NCBI GenBank assembly: GCA_964651325.1
Contig: CAZYXP010000008.1
Location: forward strand, 1-33,652
Direction: 5' to 3'
Origin: JADFOB01 sp964651325
Lineage (GTDB): Bacteria; Planctomycetota; Phycisphaerae; UBA1845
Length of the DNA: 33,652 bases
Shown here: positions 16,167-24,404 of the stretch, piece after piece
How the letters are laid out: every line of letters starts with the position of its first letter
Position numbering within the stretch: position 1 is the first letter of the stretch
Program-made: the position numbers and the translations under genes
The notes under the pieces: generated by a model
Database searches by the model: none
Told to the model about the DNA's origin: nothing
Seen by the model: only the letters and a program-made list of their open reading frames with translations

Positions 16167-16766
16167 ATGGCACAGCAAACACGGATGGTGGCAACGCTGG
16201 TGGTGCTCGTGGTTTCGATGTGCGGAACCTCGGTCGTGCTTTCCTGGCTCGATCCGTCACTTCCCGAGGGGTTCAACAGCCTGGCGTCCAATCAAATCGT
16301 CTCACTTGCAAGAGTCGCGGTAACCCAAGATGTCGTGGTCGATACACGACTATGGCACGAAATCGAGGTGGCTCCGGTCCGTTCGCCTTCCCGCTCGACC
16401 TTGCTCTCAGCCATCGCCAACAAGCCCCGCTCCAATCACACCGGATCGGAGCAAACCCAAGAACAAGGAAACCTGGAAGACCCGAGTCCGTGGCATTTTC
16501 GGATCGCGCCCGATGGCCGCCCGATCCGCGGCACCTGCTGGCGTGACCAACAAGAGATCGAAAGCGCGCCCGACGCGATTCGTATCGAACTTGGGGCCGC
16601 GTCCTCAAGCGGAGCCTCCATAACGTCCTCGCAGTGGTTTTGCCTGAGGGTACTCGTGGCCGCCATCAACGAATCTGCCCAGCGCGGCGGCGAACCCCTC
16701 ACCGTGGTGATCGGCGGCCAAGCCGACCGGCTAACGCGCCAATTGCTCGAAGCCAAGCTTCATTGA
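16167..16766 (+). CDS. Hypothetical membrane-anchored or exported protein
   Basis: I do not recognise this 199-residue protein. Residues 7-27 (MVATLVVLVVSMCGTSVVLSW, hydrophobic) form a signal anchor or signal peptide. The rest is polar, with a low-complexity middle (about 75-105, many Ser, Asn, Gln and Glu) and a more regular C-terminal part. That part has a short segment with a hydrophobic strand (VVIGG) and could be a small alpha/beta domain. It follows accD by 285 bases and is not clearly in its operon. Two hairpins follow its stop codon. Confidence 0.6.
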   Translation: MAQQTRMVATLVVLVVSMCGTSVVLSWLDPSLPEGFNSLASNQIVSLARVAVTQDVVVDTRLWHEIEVAPVRSPSRSTLLSAIANKPRSNHTGSEQTQEQGNLEDPSPWHFRIAPDGRPIRGTCWRDQQEIESAPDAIRIELGAASSSGASITSSQWFCLRVLVAAINESAQRGGEPLTVVIGGQADRLTRQLLEAKLH

Positions 16767-16790
16767 AACATCCCCGTGTGCGACCCGCCC

Positions 16791-16842
16791 CATGTAGCAC
16801 AGCGGCCCCCCGCTGTCATGTAGCACAGCGGCCCTCCGCTGT
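16791..16842 (+). repeat. Two tandem 26-bp hairpin units
   Basis: The units at 16791-16816 and 16817-16842 differ at one position. Each begins CATGTAGCACAGCGG and forms an ACAGCGG/CCGCTGT stem with a tiny loop. They may end the transcript of the preceding gene, and they look like a dispersed-repeat family. Confidence 0.65.
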
Positions 16843-16898
16843 GCGATCGCAGGAGTCGCCGTAACAGCAGCAGTAGCCCCGGACGCCCAGCCGAGGGC

Positions 16899-16926
16899 GG
16901 CTGGTCTACATTGGCTGGTCTACATT
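16899..16926 (+). repeat. Perfect 14-bp tandem duplication
   Basis: GGCTGGTCTACATT occurs twice back to back. A third, partial match (GGCCTGTCTTC) follows. Confidence 0.6.
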
Positions 16927-17276
16927 GGCCTGTCTTCGTTGGCTGTACCACGCTTTTTGAGGTCAATTGCAAAAACAAGGAAGAAGGGAAGAAAAGGAGA
17001 GTTCGTACGGCCGTTACTCTTCCGTGGGGGTTGCCGTATTGAAAAACCAAATTCAAACGACACATGCCACACGAACTCCCCATACACTATAGACCACCAC
17101 CCGCCGAAAATCGCCTGCTGATTTGCAAGTTTTGGTCTTGCATGCTCTCTCGTTCTTACCCATCCTAACTTCCGCGTACTAATCGCATCGATTTCCGTGC
17201 ATTCTTTCCTCGGCTTGGTTACGATCTTACGGAGGAATGACGCGCCGAACGATGTCCATCTTCGGGGAGCAGCCTT

Positions 17277-19604
17277 ATGAGTCTCAAGGTTCTTTGGCTT
17301 CAGTCTTCGTTTGCTGTCCTCATCTTCGCTGCATGGCCGGGTGTGCTTCGTGCCACCGAACAGAAGCCATCCTCGCTATCGCACGCGGTTGGCCGAACGT
17401 TTATCGTAAAAACGGTGGCGCCTGCCTTTCCGGGGCCATTCTCCCTGGGCAACATCAAGATTGAATCCGCAAAGCGGCTCTTCGGCCATCGATTCAAGGG
17501 TCGATCCGCCAGTTCCAGAAAGATGCTCGATTTCACATGGCGCGTTGTCCTATCGCCGGGCGCCGATCCGGACGCCTTCATTCGATCGCTTAACAACCAG
17601 GCGGACATTTTCACGTGGACGCAACGCGAGGTTGCCGGTCAGGTGGCGCGTCTTGCCACCGACGATCCCGATTTTCCGTTGCAGTGGGGCATGCTCAACA
17701 ACGGCCAGACGATTGAGGGTATCGCTGGACTTCCGGGCGCGGATATTGATATGCCGACAGCGCGGGCCTTCTATTCAGGGAGGGCGTGGACCAAGATCGC
17801 CATCGTGGGCACCGGCGTCGATCCTCATCCCGAATTGGCCGATCGGCTACTACCCGGTCGAGCGATGGTGGGCGATCTCTTTGATACGCGAGATACCTGC
17901 GGGCACGGTACCCATGTTGCCGGAATCATGGCCGCGACCGCCGGCAACGGTCTGGGCATCGCCGGGCTACACGATCGGGCCAGGATTCTGCCGGTCCGCG
18001 TCTTCGACGGATGCGCCGGAACGGCTTCCCCGGCGGCTGATGGGATCGTATGGGCGGTCGATGCCGGCGCGGACGTCATTGTGGCGCCGATTTTCTTCGG
18101 CGCACCGTCACTGGTACTCGAACAGGCCATAGCCTATGCCCACGACGCCAATGTCGTGGTCGTGGCGCCGGTCGGCAATGATGCCACCAGCGACCCGACC
18201 TACCCGGCCGCCTATGAAACCTGCCTCGGCGTGGCTGCAACCGCCAACACAGACACGGCAGCGACGTTTTCCAACTTCGGACCGCACGTCGATGTCGCCG
18301 CCCCGGGCGCGGGGATTTACTCGACCGCCACAGGCAACGCGTTTGAATTCCAATCGGGAACCTCGAGCGCGGCGGCGATCTCGGCCGGGCTTGCGAGCTT
18401 GTTACGGTCTTATGCGCCGCAACTGGATGAAGCCGCCGTGCGGGCGCTGATCCGCCAAGGCGCTGAAGACCTGGGCAATCCGGGTGTCGATCCAGTGTTT
18501 GGCTCCGGCCGCATCAATGCGCCTAATTCGCTGTCGATCGCCCCCGCCCCGGCACTTCGTTTCGAAAACGAGGCGCCGTTTGGAGAAACGGTGACCCCGG
18601 ACGGGAGCAGCGTGCTGGTCACTCGCGTCGTGAGCGCGGGCGAGGACCTGAACCCGGATTCGGTCCAACTCTTCTATCGAGCCGAGGGTGAACCATTTGC
18701 CTCGGTTCCACTGACTGAATCGGCGCCGAGTCTGTTTTCGACGAATTGGCCGCTATTGCCATGCGGCTCGACCGTTGAGTACTTTCTTGTCGCGGAATCC
18801 ACTGCGGGCACGGCCGTGTTCGATCCGGTCGGCGCGCCGGCGGACGTCTTCACTGCCAATGCCATCCGGTTTGAACAGGTCTACCACGATGATTTCGAAT
18901 TGGACCGGGGCTGGACGGCGACCGTGGCAGGCGGGCCGCAAACAACCGGGCAGTGGGTCCGCGTGGTCCCCGTGGGAACCATCGCCCAACCGGCGTTCGA
19001 TCACTCTCCAAACGAGAAAGCCCTTTGCTTTGCAACGGGACAGCATTTTGGGGGCGGCGCGGGAAGCAACGACGTGGACTTCGGACCGGTCACGCTTGTT
19101 TCGCCCGTGATCAACCTGCCTACCGATGCGGACGATTTCGAGATCGGATACGCCCGCTGGTTTCACTCCACCGGAGGCGAGGAAACGGACACGCTGAACG
19201 TGCATGTGTCTCTTGACGGCGGCGCGACCTGGCCGATTACGCTCGAAACGGTGGCATCGACGGACGGCTGGGAAGAACGGCATTGGCGTCGCAGCGACCT
19301 TCCGCCGGCCGGGGGGCATCAGTTGCGGCTCCGTTTCGTCACGTCTGATCTGGCAAACGACTCGCTAACTGAGGCCGCGGTTGATGACGTGGCCATCCTC
19401 GCGATCTACTGTCAGCGGGTGCTTGGCGACGTGGATGGCAACGGTACGTTCGATTCGGCTGATTACCATTTTCTGGCGGATTGTTGGTCCGGCCCGGATG
19501 CGATGGTCTCCGGCCAATTCTGTCGAGCCTACGACACCAACGACGACGGTGATGTGGACCTAGCCGACGTCCGCGATCTTTTCAATTCGTTCGGTCCGGG
19601 GTGA
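17277..19604 (+). CDS. Secreted subtilisin-like (S8) protein with dockerin-like tail
   Basis: The 775-residue protein has a signal peptide (1-26), a prodomain-like region, and an S8 peptidase domain (about 165-420). A beta-sandwich region follows (about 535-710, with DDFELDRGW and DGGATWPI, as in MAM- or jelly-roll-like domains). It ends in a dockerin-like pair of calcium loops (GDVDGNGTFDSADY and DTNDDGDVDLADV, 717-775). His210 (CGHGTHVAG), the oxyanion Asn301 (VGNDA) and Ser363 (SGTSSAAA) are present, but the aspartate of the usual DTG motif is Gly178 (IVGTGVDPHPEL). It may be inactive, or Asp182 may substitute. It is presumably extracellular. The ATG at 17277 has GGGGAGC upstream. No sorting signal is visible at its C-terminus. 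Confidence 0.85.
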   Translation: MSLKVLWLQSSFAVLIFAAWPGVLRATEQKPSSLSHAVGRTFIVKTVAPAFPGPFSLGNIKIESAKRLFGHRFKGRSASSRKMLDFTWRVVLSPGADPDAFIRSLNNQADIFTWTQREVAGQVARLATDDPDFPLQWGMLNNGQTIEGIAGLPGADIDMPTARAFYSGRAWTKIAIVGTGVDPHPELADRLLPGRAMVGDLFDTRDTCGHGTHVAGIMAATAGNGLGIAGLHDRARILPVRVFDGCAGTASPAADGIVWAVDAGADVIVAPIFFGAPSLVLEQAIAYAHDANVVVVAPVGNDATSDPTYPAAYETCLGVAATANTDTAATFSNFGPHVDVAAPGAGIYSTATGNAFEFQSGTSSAAAISAGLASLLRSYAPQLDEAAVRALIRQGAEDLGNPGVDPVFGSGRINAPNSLSIAPAPALRFENEAPFGETVTPDGSSVLVTRVVSAGEDLNPDSVQLFYRAEGEPFASVPLTESAPSLFSTNWPLLPCGSTVEYFLVAESTAGTAVFDPVGAPADVFTANAIRFEQVYHDDFELDRGWTATVAGGPQTTGQWVRVVPVGTIAQPAFDHSPNEKALCFATGQHFGGGAGSNDVDFGPVTLVSPVINLPTDADDFEIGYARWFHSTGGEETDTLNVHVSLDGGATWPITLETVASTDGWEERHWRRSDLPPAGGHQLRLRFVTSDLANDSLTEAAVDDVAILAIYCQRVLGDVDGNGTFDSADYHFLADCWSGPDAMVSGQFCRAYDTNDDGDVDLADVRDLFNSFGPG

Positions 19605-19724
19605 ATGTTCCGGGTGATCCATAGGGCGTTGGGCGTCCGCCGTCTTTATCGATCTCGCGCCGTCGCTCAGGACGGTGTAGGAACACGCTCCCGATGCCCC
19701 GTTTCTGCGCTGTCCCGGTCAGAT

Positions 19725-19754
19725 ATTGAACCCTTTTCCCGAATTGCGTATACT
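19725..19754 (+). promoter_or_regulatory. Sigma70-type promoter of the 1098-residue secreted protein
   Basis: TTGAAC (19725-19730) and TATACT (19749-19754) are separated by 18 bases and lie 90 bases before the ATG at 19844. Each box differs from consensus at only one position. Confidence 0.6.
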
Positions 19755-19843
19755 GTCGTTGGGCGAATCGGCGTTTTCATGCGGGCAACGCCTGCTTCCG
19801 CTAGGGTCAAACGCTTGGGGTTTATTGTTGCGAAAGTAATCCT

Positions 19844-22800
19844 ATGAAAGTCTCGGCTTGTGCTCCTGTTTTTATCGGCCTTTTGGCTGCCGCCACGTCC
19901 CTTCCAGTGAGCGGGCAAACCGTTTCCGGTGAGAAACTCGGTGCTGCGGCCTTGGGTCGTGGAACCGTTGAAACCATGGAAGTGGCGATGGAGCGTGATC
20001 GGCTGGCGGCCACCCGCTCGGACGGAAAATCCAATCCCCAGCTTCGATTCGGAGAATGGACGATTCCGACGCTCGGGGGGACTTCCTACCCGTCCTCGGG
20101 CAAACACAACGTGATCAACAAGTGGGGCGATGTCCGCATGGGCATTCGTTTCCCGGAAACGGTCGACCTACACGGCGCGTATTTTTCGGGGCAGCAGGCC
20201 GAGGGTGTTTGGACTACGGGATTGACCGCCATCGGCTATCTCGATGATCAGGAGATCAAGCGGGCCGGTCCGTTTCGCCATATCGGACGCAAACCGGCTT
20301 GGTTCGAGATGGACCTGTGCGGCGTCAACCGGGTGGTCATCGTTTCAGAGGCGGTGACTCAAGGCGGCGGCTGGTATGGGATGGATGACTTGACGTACTC
20401 ACCGAACGGGGCGCCGGACCGCAATCACACCGTCGTTGATTTCGATGATCTGGGCTACAAGACAACGCTGAGCGGATCGGACTACGCGGGTTTGACCTGG
20501 GAATTCGGAACAGGGTTCAATGAGGTCGAGGTGGTGCATGCCCCCAAGATTCCGCCAGGGCAAAACGACAAGCCGCAGCCCGGAGGCGGCGGGGCCGCAG
20601 GCGGGGTTGCGTCGGGCGGCGGCACCTTGCCGGCCCTGCTTGATAGTTTTCAAGGAAGCATTCGAGGCGACGGGAATTCCTTCTCATTCCCGCCGGATAC
20701 CTGCGGCGCGGTGGGGCCGAATCATTTTGTCGAAGTGGTCAACCGCGTCTTCGCGATATTCGACAAGAGCACAGGCGGGCAACTGCTCAGCATCAACCTC
20801 GGCTCCTTTCTTCCAGGATCCAACGGCGATCCGCGCGTGTTGTTCGATCATCATTCCGGTCGATGGATCGTCTTGGTAACCGATTTCAGCGGCGGAGCCA
20901 ACATCTACCTGGGCGTATCGACCACGGACAACCCCATGGGATCGTGGTTCAAAACAAGCTTCTTTACCGCCGCCGGTGCCGATACTGGACGGTGGCCTGA
21001 TTATCCCACGCTCGGAGTCGATGCCTCCGGCATTTACACGGCAGCCTTCATGGTCGGCGGCGCTAGCAGCATGACCCTTTTCGCGATCGACAAGGCTCCG
21101 CTGATTGCTGCTTCACCCTCGTTGGGCACCGTCACGGCTTTTCGAAATCTCCCATGGGAGGGGGCCATTCAGCCAGCGATCACGTTTGGGAATCCTATGG
21201 GCGAGTATTGCGTGTCCACGCCATCGTCCACGGCCATCCGATTGAGGCGGGTCAATCCCCCGATCACTGCGCCGACGTTGACTGAGGTTGGCTTCTTCAG
21301 CGTTCAAAACTACAGCTCACCCCCCAACGCGCCCGCCCAGGGCAGCAACACGCCAATTTCCACGATCGACCGCAGGTTGATGATGTCCGTCTACCGCAAC
21401 GGTTCGATTTGGACGACGCACACGATCAGCCAGGCGGGCAAGGCCGCTTGCAGGTGGTACGAATTCGATGTGAATTCGGTTTCGGTGGTTCAATCGGGCA
21501 CGATCGCAGGGGCGACGCGTTACTACTACTATCCGTCCATCATGGTCAACAAGTTTGGCCAGGTGGCCATCGCATTTTCCGGATCCAAGGCAAGTGAGTT
21601 TGTCAGCGCCTACTATGCCGGTCGAAACGTATTGGACCCGCCCGGCGCCATGGCCAACCCAGTGCTTTACAAGGCGGGCGCTGCACCCCAGAACAACATC
21701 GACGGCTCTGGTCGCAACCGTTGGGGCGACTACAGCTACACGTCGCTTGATCCGGCCGATGAAACCACCTTCTGGACGCTCCAGGAATATGCCCATCAAA
21801 CCGACATTTGGGGCACGTACGTCGGCGTGTTTGAAGGCGGCGACTGCAACAACAATTTCATCATCGACGGCTGCGACGTTGATTGCGGTCCTCCCGGCGG
21901 CGCGTGTGACGTGCCCGGGTGCGGCTTGTCTTCGGATTGCAACGCGAACGAAGTTCCGGACGAATGCGAATCGGTCACCGGCGCTTGTTGCTTCACCGAC
22001 GGCGCATGCTGCGATCTGATCACCGAGCTTGCGTGCACCGCAACGCTAGGCACCTACAACGGTGACGGCACAACATGCGATTCCATCAATCCGCCCTGCG
22101 CCCCGGTGCCGACGCTGATCACCTGGACCCTCGACCAAAACCTCGCATTTGCTGGAGGATCGATCGACGTCGAGATGTTTGTCCAGGAGGTGGGACAGCT
22201 CGCTGCCTACCAGACGACGATTTCCGTCACCAAACTAAGCGGCGTCGGAGACTTAACGATCGATTGTGCCGCCTGTGATGGCGATCCTAACTTGCCCGGC
22301 TGCGGCGTGCGCATCGACGACAACCGAACGGATTACGTTTTCTCCGGTTTCTCGGACATCCAAGCGGTGAGCTGCACCGCCAGCGCCTTGGGGTCCGTCC
22401 TGATCTCTGGGAGCGTTGATGTCGGCGTTCAGCCAGCTTACCTCGGCGAATTCACGCTCGACGTCAGTGGAAACGCCGAAGCAGGCGACCAATTCGAAAT
22501 CACGATCAGTACCGGCAGTATCGAATCCTTCCTCATCCAACCCTCCGGCGCACCGCTCCCATATCGAGCGCAAGATCCGATTGTGGTAACCCTGGTTGAG
22601 GCGCCTACCTGTTTGACGCCAACGGTCGCCGCGGACGGAAGCCGAGCGATCCTCGCAACGCCGTTTTCCGAAACGCCCCAGGCGATCCAAGTGACCGGTG
22701 ACCCCAACGATCCTAACGTCGGTTGCGTCGATCTATTCGTTCAAGCGGATGGATCGCTCGGCACAACACCCGTGTTCCAGTCGGCGGCGCAATGGGCCAC

Positions 22801-23140
22801 GGTTGCCATCACGGGCGAGGCGGTCATTCCTTCTGCTTCCTACTTTGTGACTGCCGACTGCGGGGCGCCGGGCAGCCCGAATCTATCGCTCCCTGTGCCC
22901 GTGACGACATGGACCTGGGGTGATGTGGAGTTTCCGCCCAACGGCATTATCAACATCGCCGACATTCAACTTGTGGTGGCGGGTTTCCAAAATGACTTCA
23001 GCCATGTAACGTTCGAGCGGGCGGACCTCGAACCCTGTGCGCCCAACGGAACAATCAACTTCGCCGATGTGCTGCGTGATGTGCAGGCCTTCCAAGGAAG
23101 CGATTACACCGATATGGGTTGTTCCGCTCCGTGCCAATAA
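19844..23140 (+). CDS. Large secreted multidomain protein with cohesin-like and dockerin-like regions
   Basis: The 1098-residue protein starts with a signal peptide (about 1-24). A region at about 255-665 (PDTCGAVGPNHFVEVVNRVFAIFDK at its start, many W and Y, repeated strand pattern) looks like a beta-propeller of the kind found in secreted proteins with no known catalytic residues. Calcium-loop motifs follow (DCNNNFIIDGCDVDC and DCNANEVPDECE, about 665-705), then a GACC cysteine module (about 714-745) that resembles one in the IPTL-CTERM protein. A beta-sandwich at about 758-916 resembles cohesin-type domains, and the C-terminus (about 1024-1098) is dockerin-like (NGIINIADIQLVV and NGTINFADVLRDV). 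The biological role is unknown. Surface or extracellular binding is likely. It follows the subtilase, but the promoter at 19725 suggests separate transcription. Confidence 0.85.
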   Translation: MKVSACAPVFIGLLAAATSLPVSGQTVSGEKLGAAALGRGTVETMEVAMERDRLAATRSDGKSNPQLRFGEWTIPTLGGTSYPSSGKHNVINKWGDVRMGIRFPETVDLHGAYFSGQQAEGVWTTGLTAIGYLDDQEIKRAGPFRHIGRKPAWFEMDLCGVNRVVIVSEAVTQGGGWYGMDDLTYSPNGAPDRNHTVVDFDDLGYKTTLSGSDYAGLTWEFGTGFNEVEVVHAPKIPPGQNDKPQPGGGGAAGGVASGGGTLPALLDSFQGSIRGDGNSFSFPPDTCGAVGPNHFVEVVNRVFAIFDKSTGGQLLSINLGSFLPGSNGDPRVLFDHHSGRWIVLVTDFSGGANIYLGVSTTDNPMGSWFKTSFFTAAGADTGRWPDYPTLGVDASGIYTAAFMVGGASSMTLFAIDKAPLIAASPSLGTVTAFRNLPWEGAIQPAITFGNPMGEYCVSTPSSTAIRLRRVNPPITAPTLTEVGFFSVQNYSSPPNAPAQGSNTPISTIDRRLMMSVYRNGSIWTTHTISQAGKAACRWYEFDVNSVSVVQSGTIAGATRYYYYPSIMVNKFGQVAIAFSGSKASEFVSAYYAGRNVLDPPGAMANPVLYKAGAAPQNNIDGSGRNRWGDYSYTSLDPADETTFWTLQEYAHQTDIWGTYVGVFEGGDCNNNFIIDGCDVDCGPPGGACDVPGCGLSSDCNANEVPDECESVTGACCFTDGACCDLITELACTATLGTYNGDGTTCDSINPPCAPVPTLITWTLDQNLAFAGGSIDVEMFVQEVGQLAAYQTTISVTKLSGVGDLTIDCAACDGDPNLPGCGVRIDDNRTDYVFSGFSDIQAVSCTASALGSVLISGSVDVGVQPAYLGEFTLDVSGNAEAGDQFEITISTGSIESFLIQPSGAPLPYRAQDPIVVTLVEAPTCLTPTVAADGSRAILATPFSETPQAIQVTGDPNDPNVGCVDLFVQADGSLGTTPVFQSAAQWATVAITGEAVIPSASYFVTADCGAPGSPNLSLPVPVTTWTWGDVEFPPNGIINIADIQLVVAGFQNDFSHVTFERADLEPCAPNGTINFADVLRDVQAFQGSDYTDMGCSAPCQ

Positions 23141-23164
23141 TTGAAGCGACTCTACGACGGCACG

Positions 23165-23197
23165 GGCGCTCGCTGTGGCGCTCGCAGACGGCGCTCG
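23165..23197 (+). repeat. Three GGCGCTCG units between genes
   Basis: GGCGCTCG occurs at 23165, 23177 and 23190, with spacings of 12 and 13 bases. It lies between the large secreted protein and rlmN. Nothing else supports a function. Confidence 0.35.
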
Positions 23198-23264
23198 AAC
23201 CGCCCATGAGGATTGGCCGGCGCACGGGTAAGACAAAGCCGCGGCTCACCGACAACGAGGTTCC

Positions 23265-24338
23265 ATGGACATAGAATCTGCCGCATCGGATGTGTCGTCG
23301 CACAGTCCTTCCACGGCCCTACTGGGGCTAGCGCCGCCCGAATTCGCCCGCGTGATCAGCGAGTTGGGTGAGCCGCGTTACCGCGCCGAACAGGTGTTGC
23401 AGTGGGTCTACGGGGGCGGCGCTTCCTCCTTTGACGAAATGTCCAATCTGCCCCTGCGTTTGCGCGACGCCTTATCGCAATCGCTATCGCTGTATCAGTC
23501 CAAAATCGAAAGCCGACAGGATTCAACCGACGGTACGACCAAGCTTCTCTTGCGGTGGCCGGACGGCTGTTCGTCGGAATGCGTGCTGATTCCGGATGAA
23601 CGCAGGCGAACGGCGTGCGTATCGACGCAGGTGGGCTGCCCCGCTGGATGCGTGTTCTGCGCGAGCGGAATCGGCGGGCTTCAACGCAATTTGACCGCCG
23701 CTGAGATCATCGAACAGGCCCTGCGCATTCGCGATCTTTGCGGCCGGGAAACACGACTCAGCAACGTGGTGTTCATGGGCTTGGGCGAGCCCCTCGCCAA
23801 CTACAGCTCGACCCTCGGGGCGATCCGCGCCATCAATGGCTCGTGGGGCTTGGATATTGGAGCGCGCAAGATCACGGTCAGCACGGTGGGTCTTCCGTCC
23901 AAGATGAGAGAATTGGCGGACGAGAAACTGCAGATCACCCTGGCCCTTTCCCTGCACGCCCCCAACGACGCGCTGCGCCGAGAGATCATTCCCTGGGCCC
24001 AGCGCGTGGATTTAAGTGAGTTGGTCGCGGCGTGCGACTACTATTTCAAGCAAACAGGACGTGAGGTCACGCTGGAATACATCTTGCTCGCCGGCGTGAA
24101 CGATTCCACCCGCCACGCCGGAGAACTGGCGAGCCTATCTAAGCGTATCCGCAGCAACATCAATCTCATTCGGTACAACCCGGTGGATGGCCTCCCCTTC
24201 GCCCGGCCTGACAACGCCCAGGCTCAGCAATTCCTTGGAACGTTGCGCGATAGGGGCGTCAGCGCCCATTTGCGGAAGAGCCGGGGCTTGGACGTTACGG
24301 CAGCCTGCGGACAACTGAGAAGACAGACCAACGGCTAG
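23265..24338 (+). CDS. rlmN: 23S rRNA (adenine2503-C2)-methyltransferase
   Basis: The 357-residue radical SAM enzyme methylates A2503 of 23S rRNA and usually also A37 of some tRNAs. It has the cluster motif CxxxCxxC at Cys125, Cys129 and Cys132 (GCPAGCVFC), the conserved Cys118 just before it, MGLGEPLANY, LSLHAPND and the C-terminal catalytic cysteine in AACGQL (about 348). An N-terminal accessory helical region (PRYRAEQVLQWVY) is present. GAGG precedes the ATG by 5 bases. It is convergent with the next, minus-strand gene. Cfr-type relatives methylate C8, but the sequence here looks like ordinary RlmN. Confidence 0.95.
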   Translation: MDIESAASDVSSHSPSTALLGLAPPEFARVISELGEPRYRAEQVLQWVYGGGASSFDEMSNLPLRLRDALSQSLSLYQSKIESRQDSTDGTTKLLLRWPDGCSSECVLIPDERRRTACVSTQVGCPAGCVFCASGIGGLQRNLTAAEIIEQALRIRDLCGRETRLSNVVFMGLGEPLANYSSTLGAIRAINGSWGLDIGARKITVSTVGLPSKMRELADEKLQITLALSLHAPNDALRREIIPWAQRVDLSELVAACDYYFKQTGREVTLEYILLAGVNDSTRHAGELASLSKRIRSNINLIRYNPVDGLPFARPDNAQAQQFLGTLRDRGVSAHLRKSRGLDVTAACGQLRRQTNG

Positions 24339-24350
24339 CGCGGTGGCAAT

Positions 24351-24380
24351 CGTCGGGCTGGCATGGGCATACCCGCGACG
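24351..24380. terminator. Possible bidirectional stem-loop between convergent genes
   Basis: CGTCGGG (24351-24357) can pair with CCCGCGACG (24372-24380) with a two-base bulge. It sits between the ends of rlmN and the minus-strand CpaE-like gene. No U-tract is present on either strand. Confidence 0.3.
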
Positions 24381-24404
24381 ACCCGCAGCCTCGCGCACGT
24401 TCGG

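Larger units (their letters stand above)
16767..17276. other. Gene-free stretch with tandem repeats before the subtilase
   Basis: There is no credible gene. The first part holds two different tandem repeats (16791-16842 and 16899-16926). The middle (16968-17003) is strongly purine-rich on the plus strand. I see no convincing promoter pair, although one for the subtilase gene is expected here. Confidence 0.45.
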
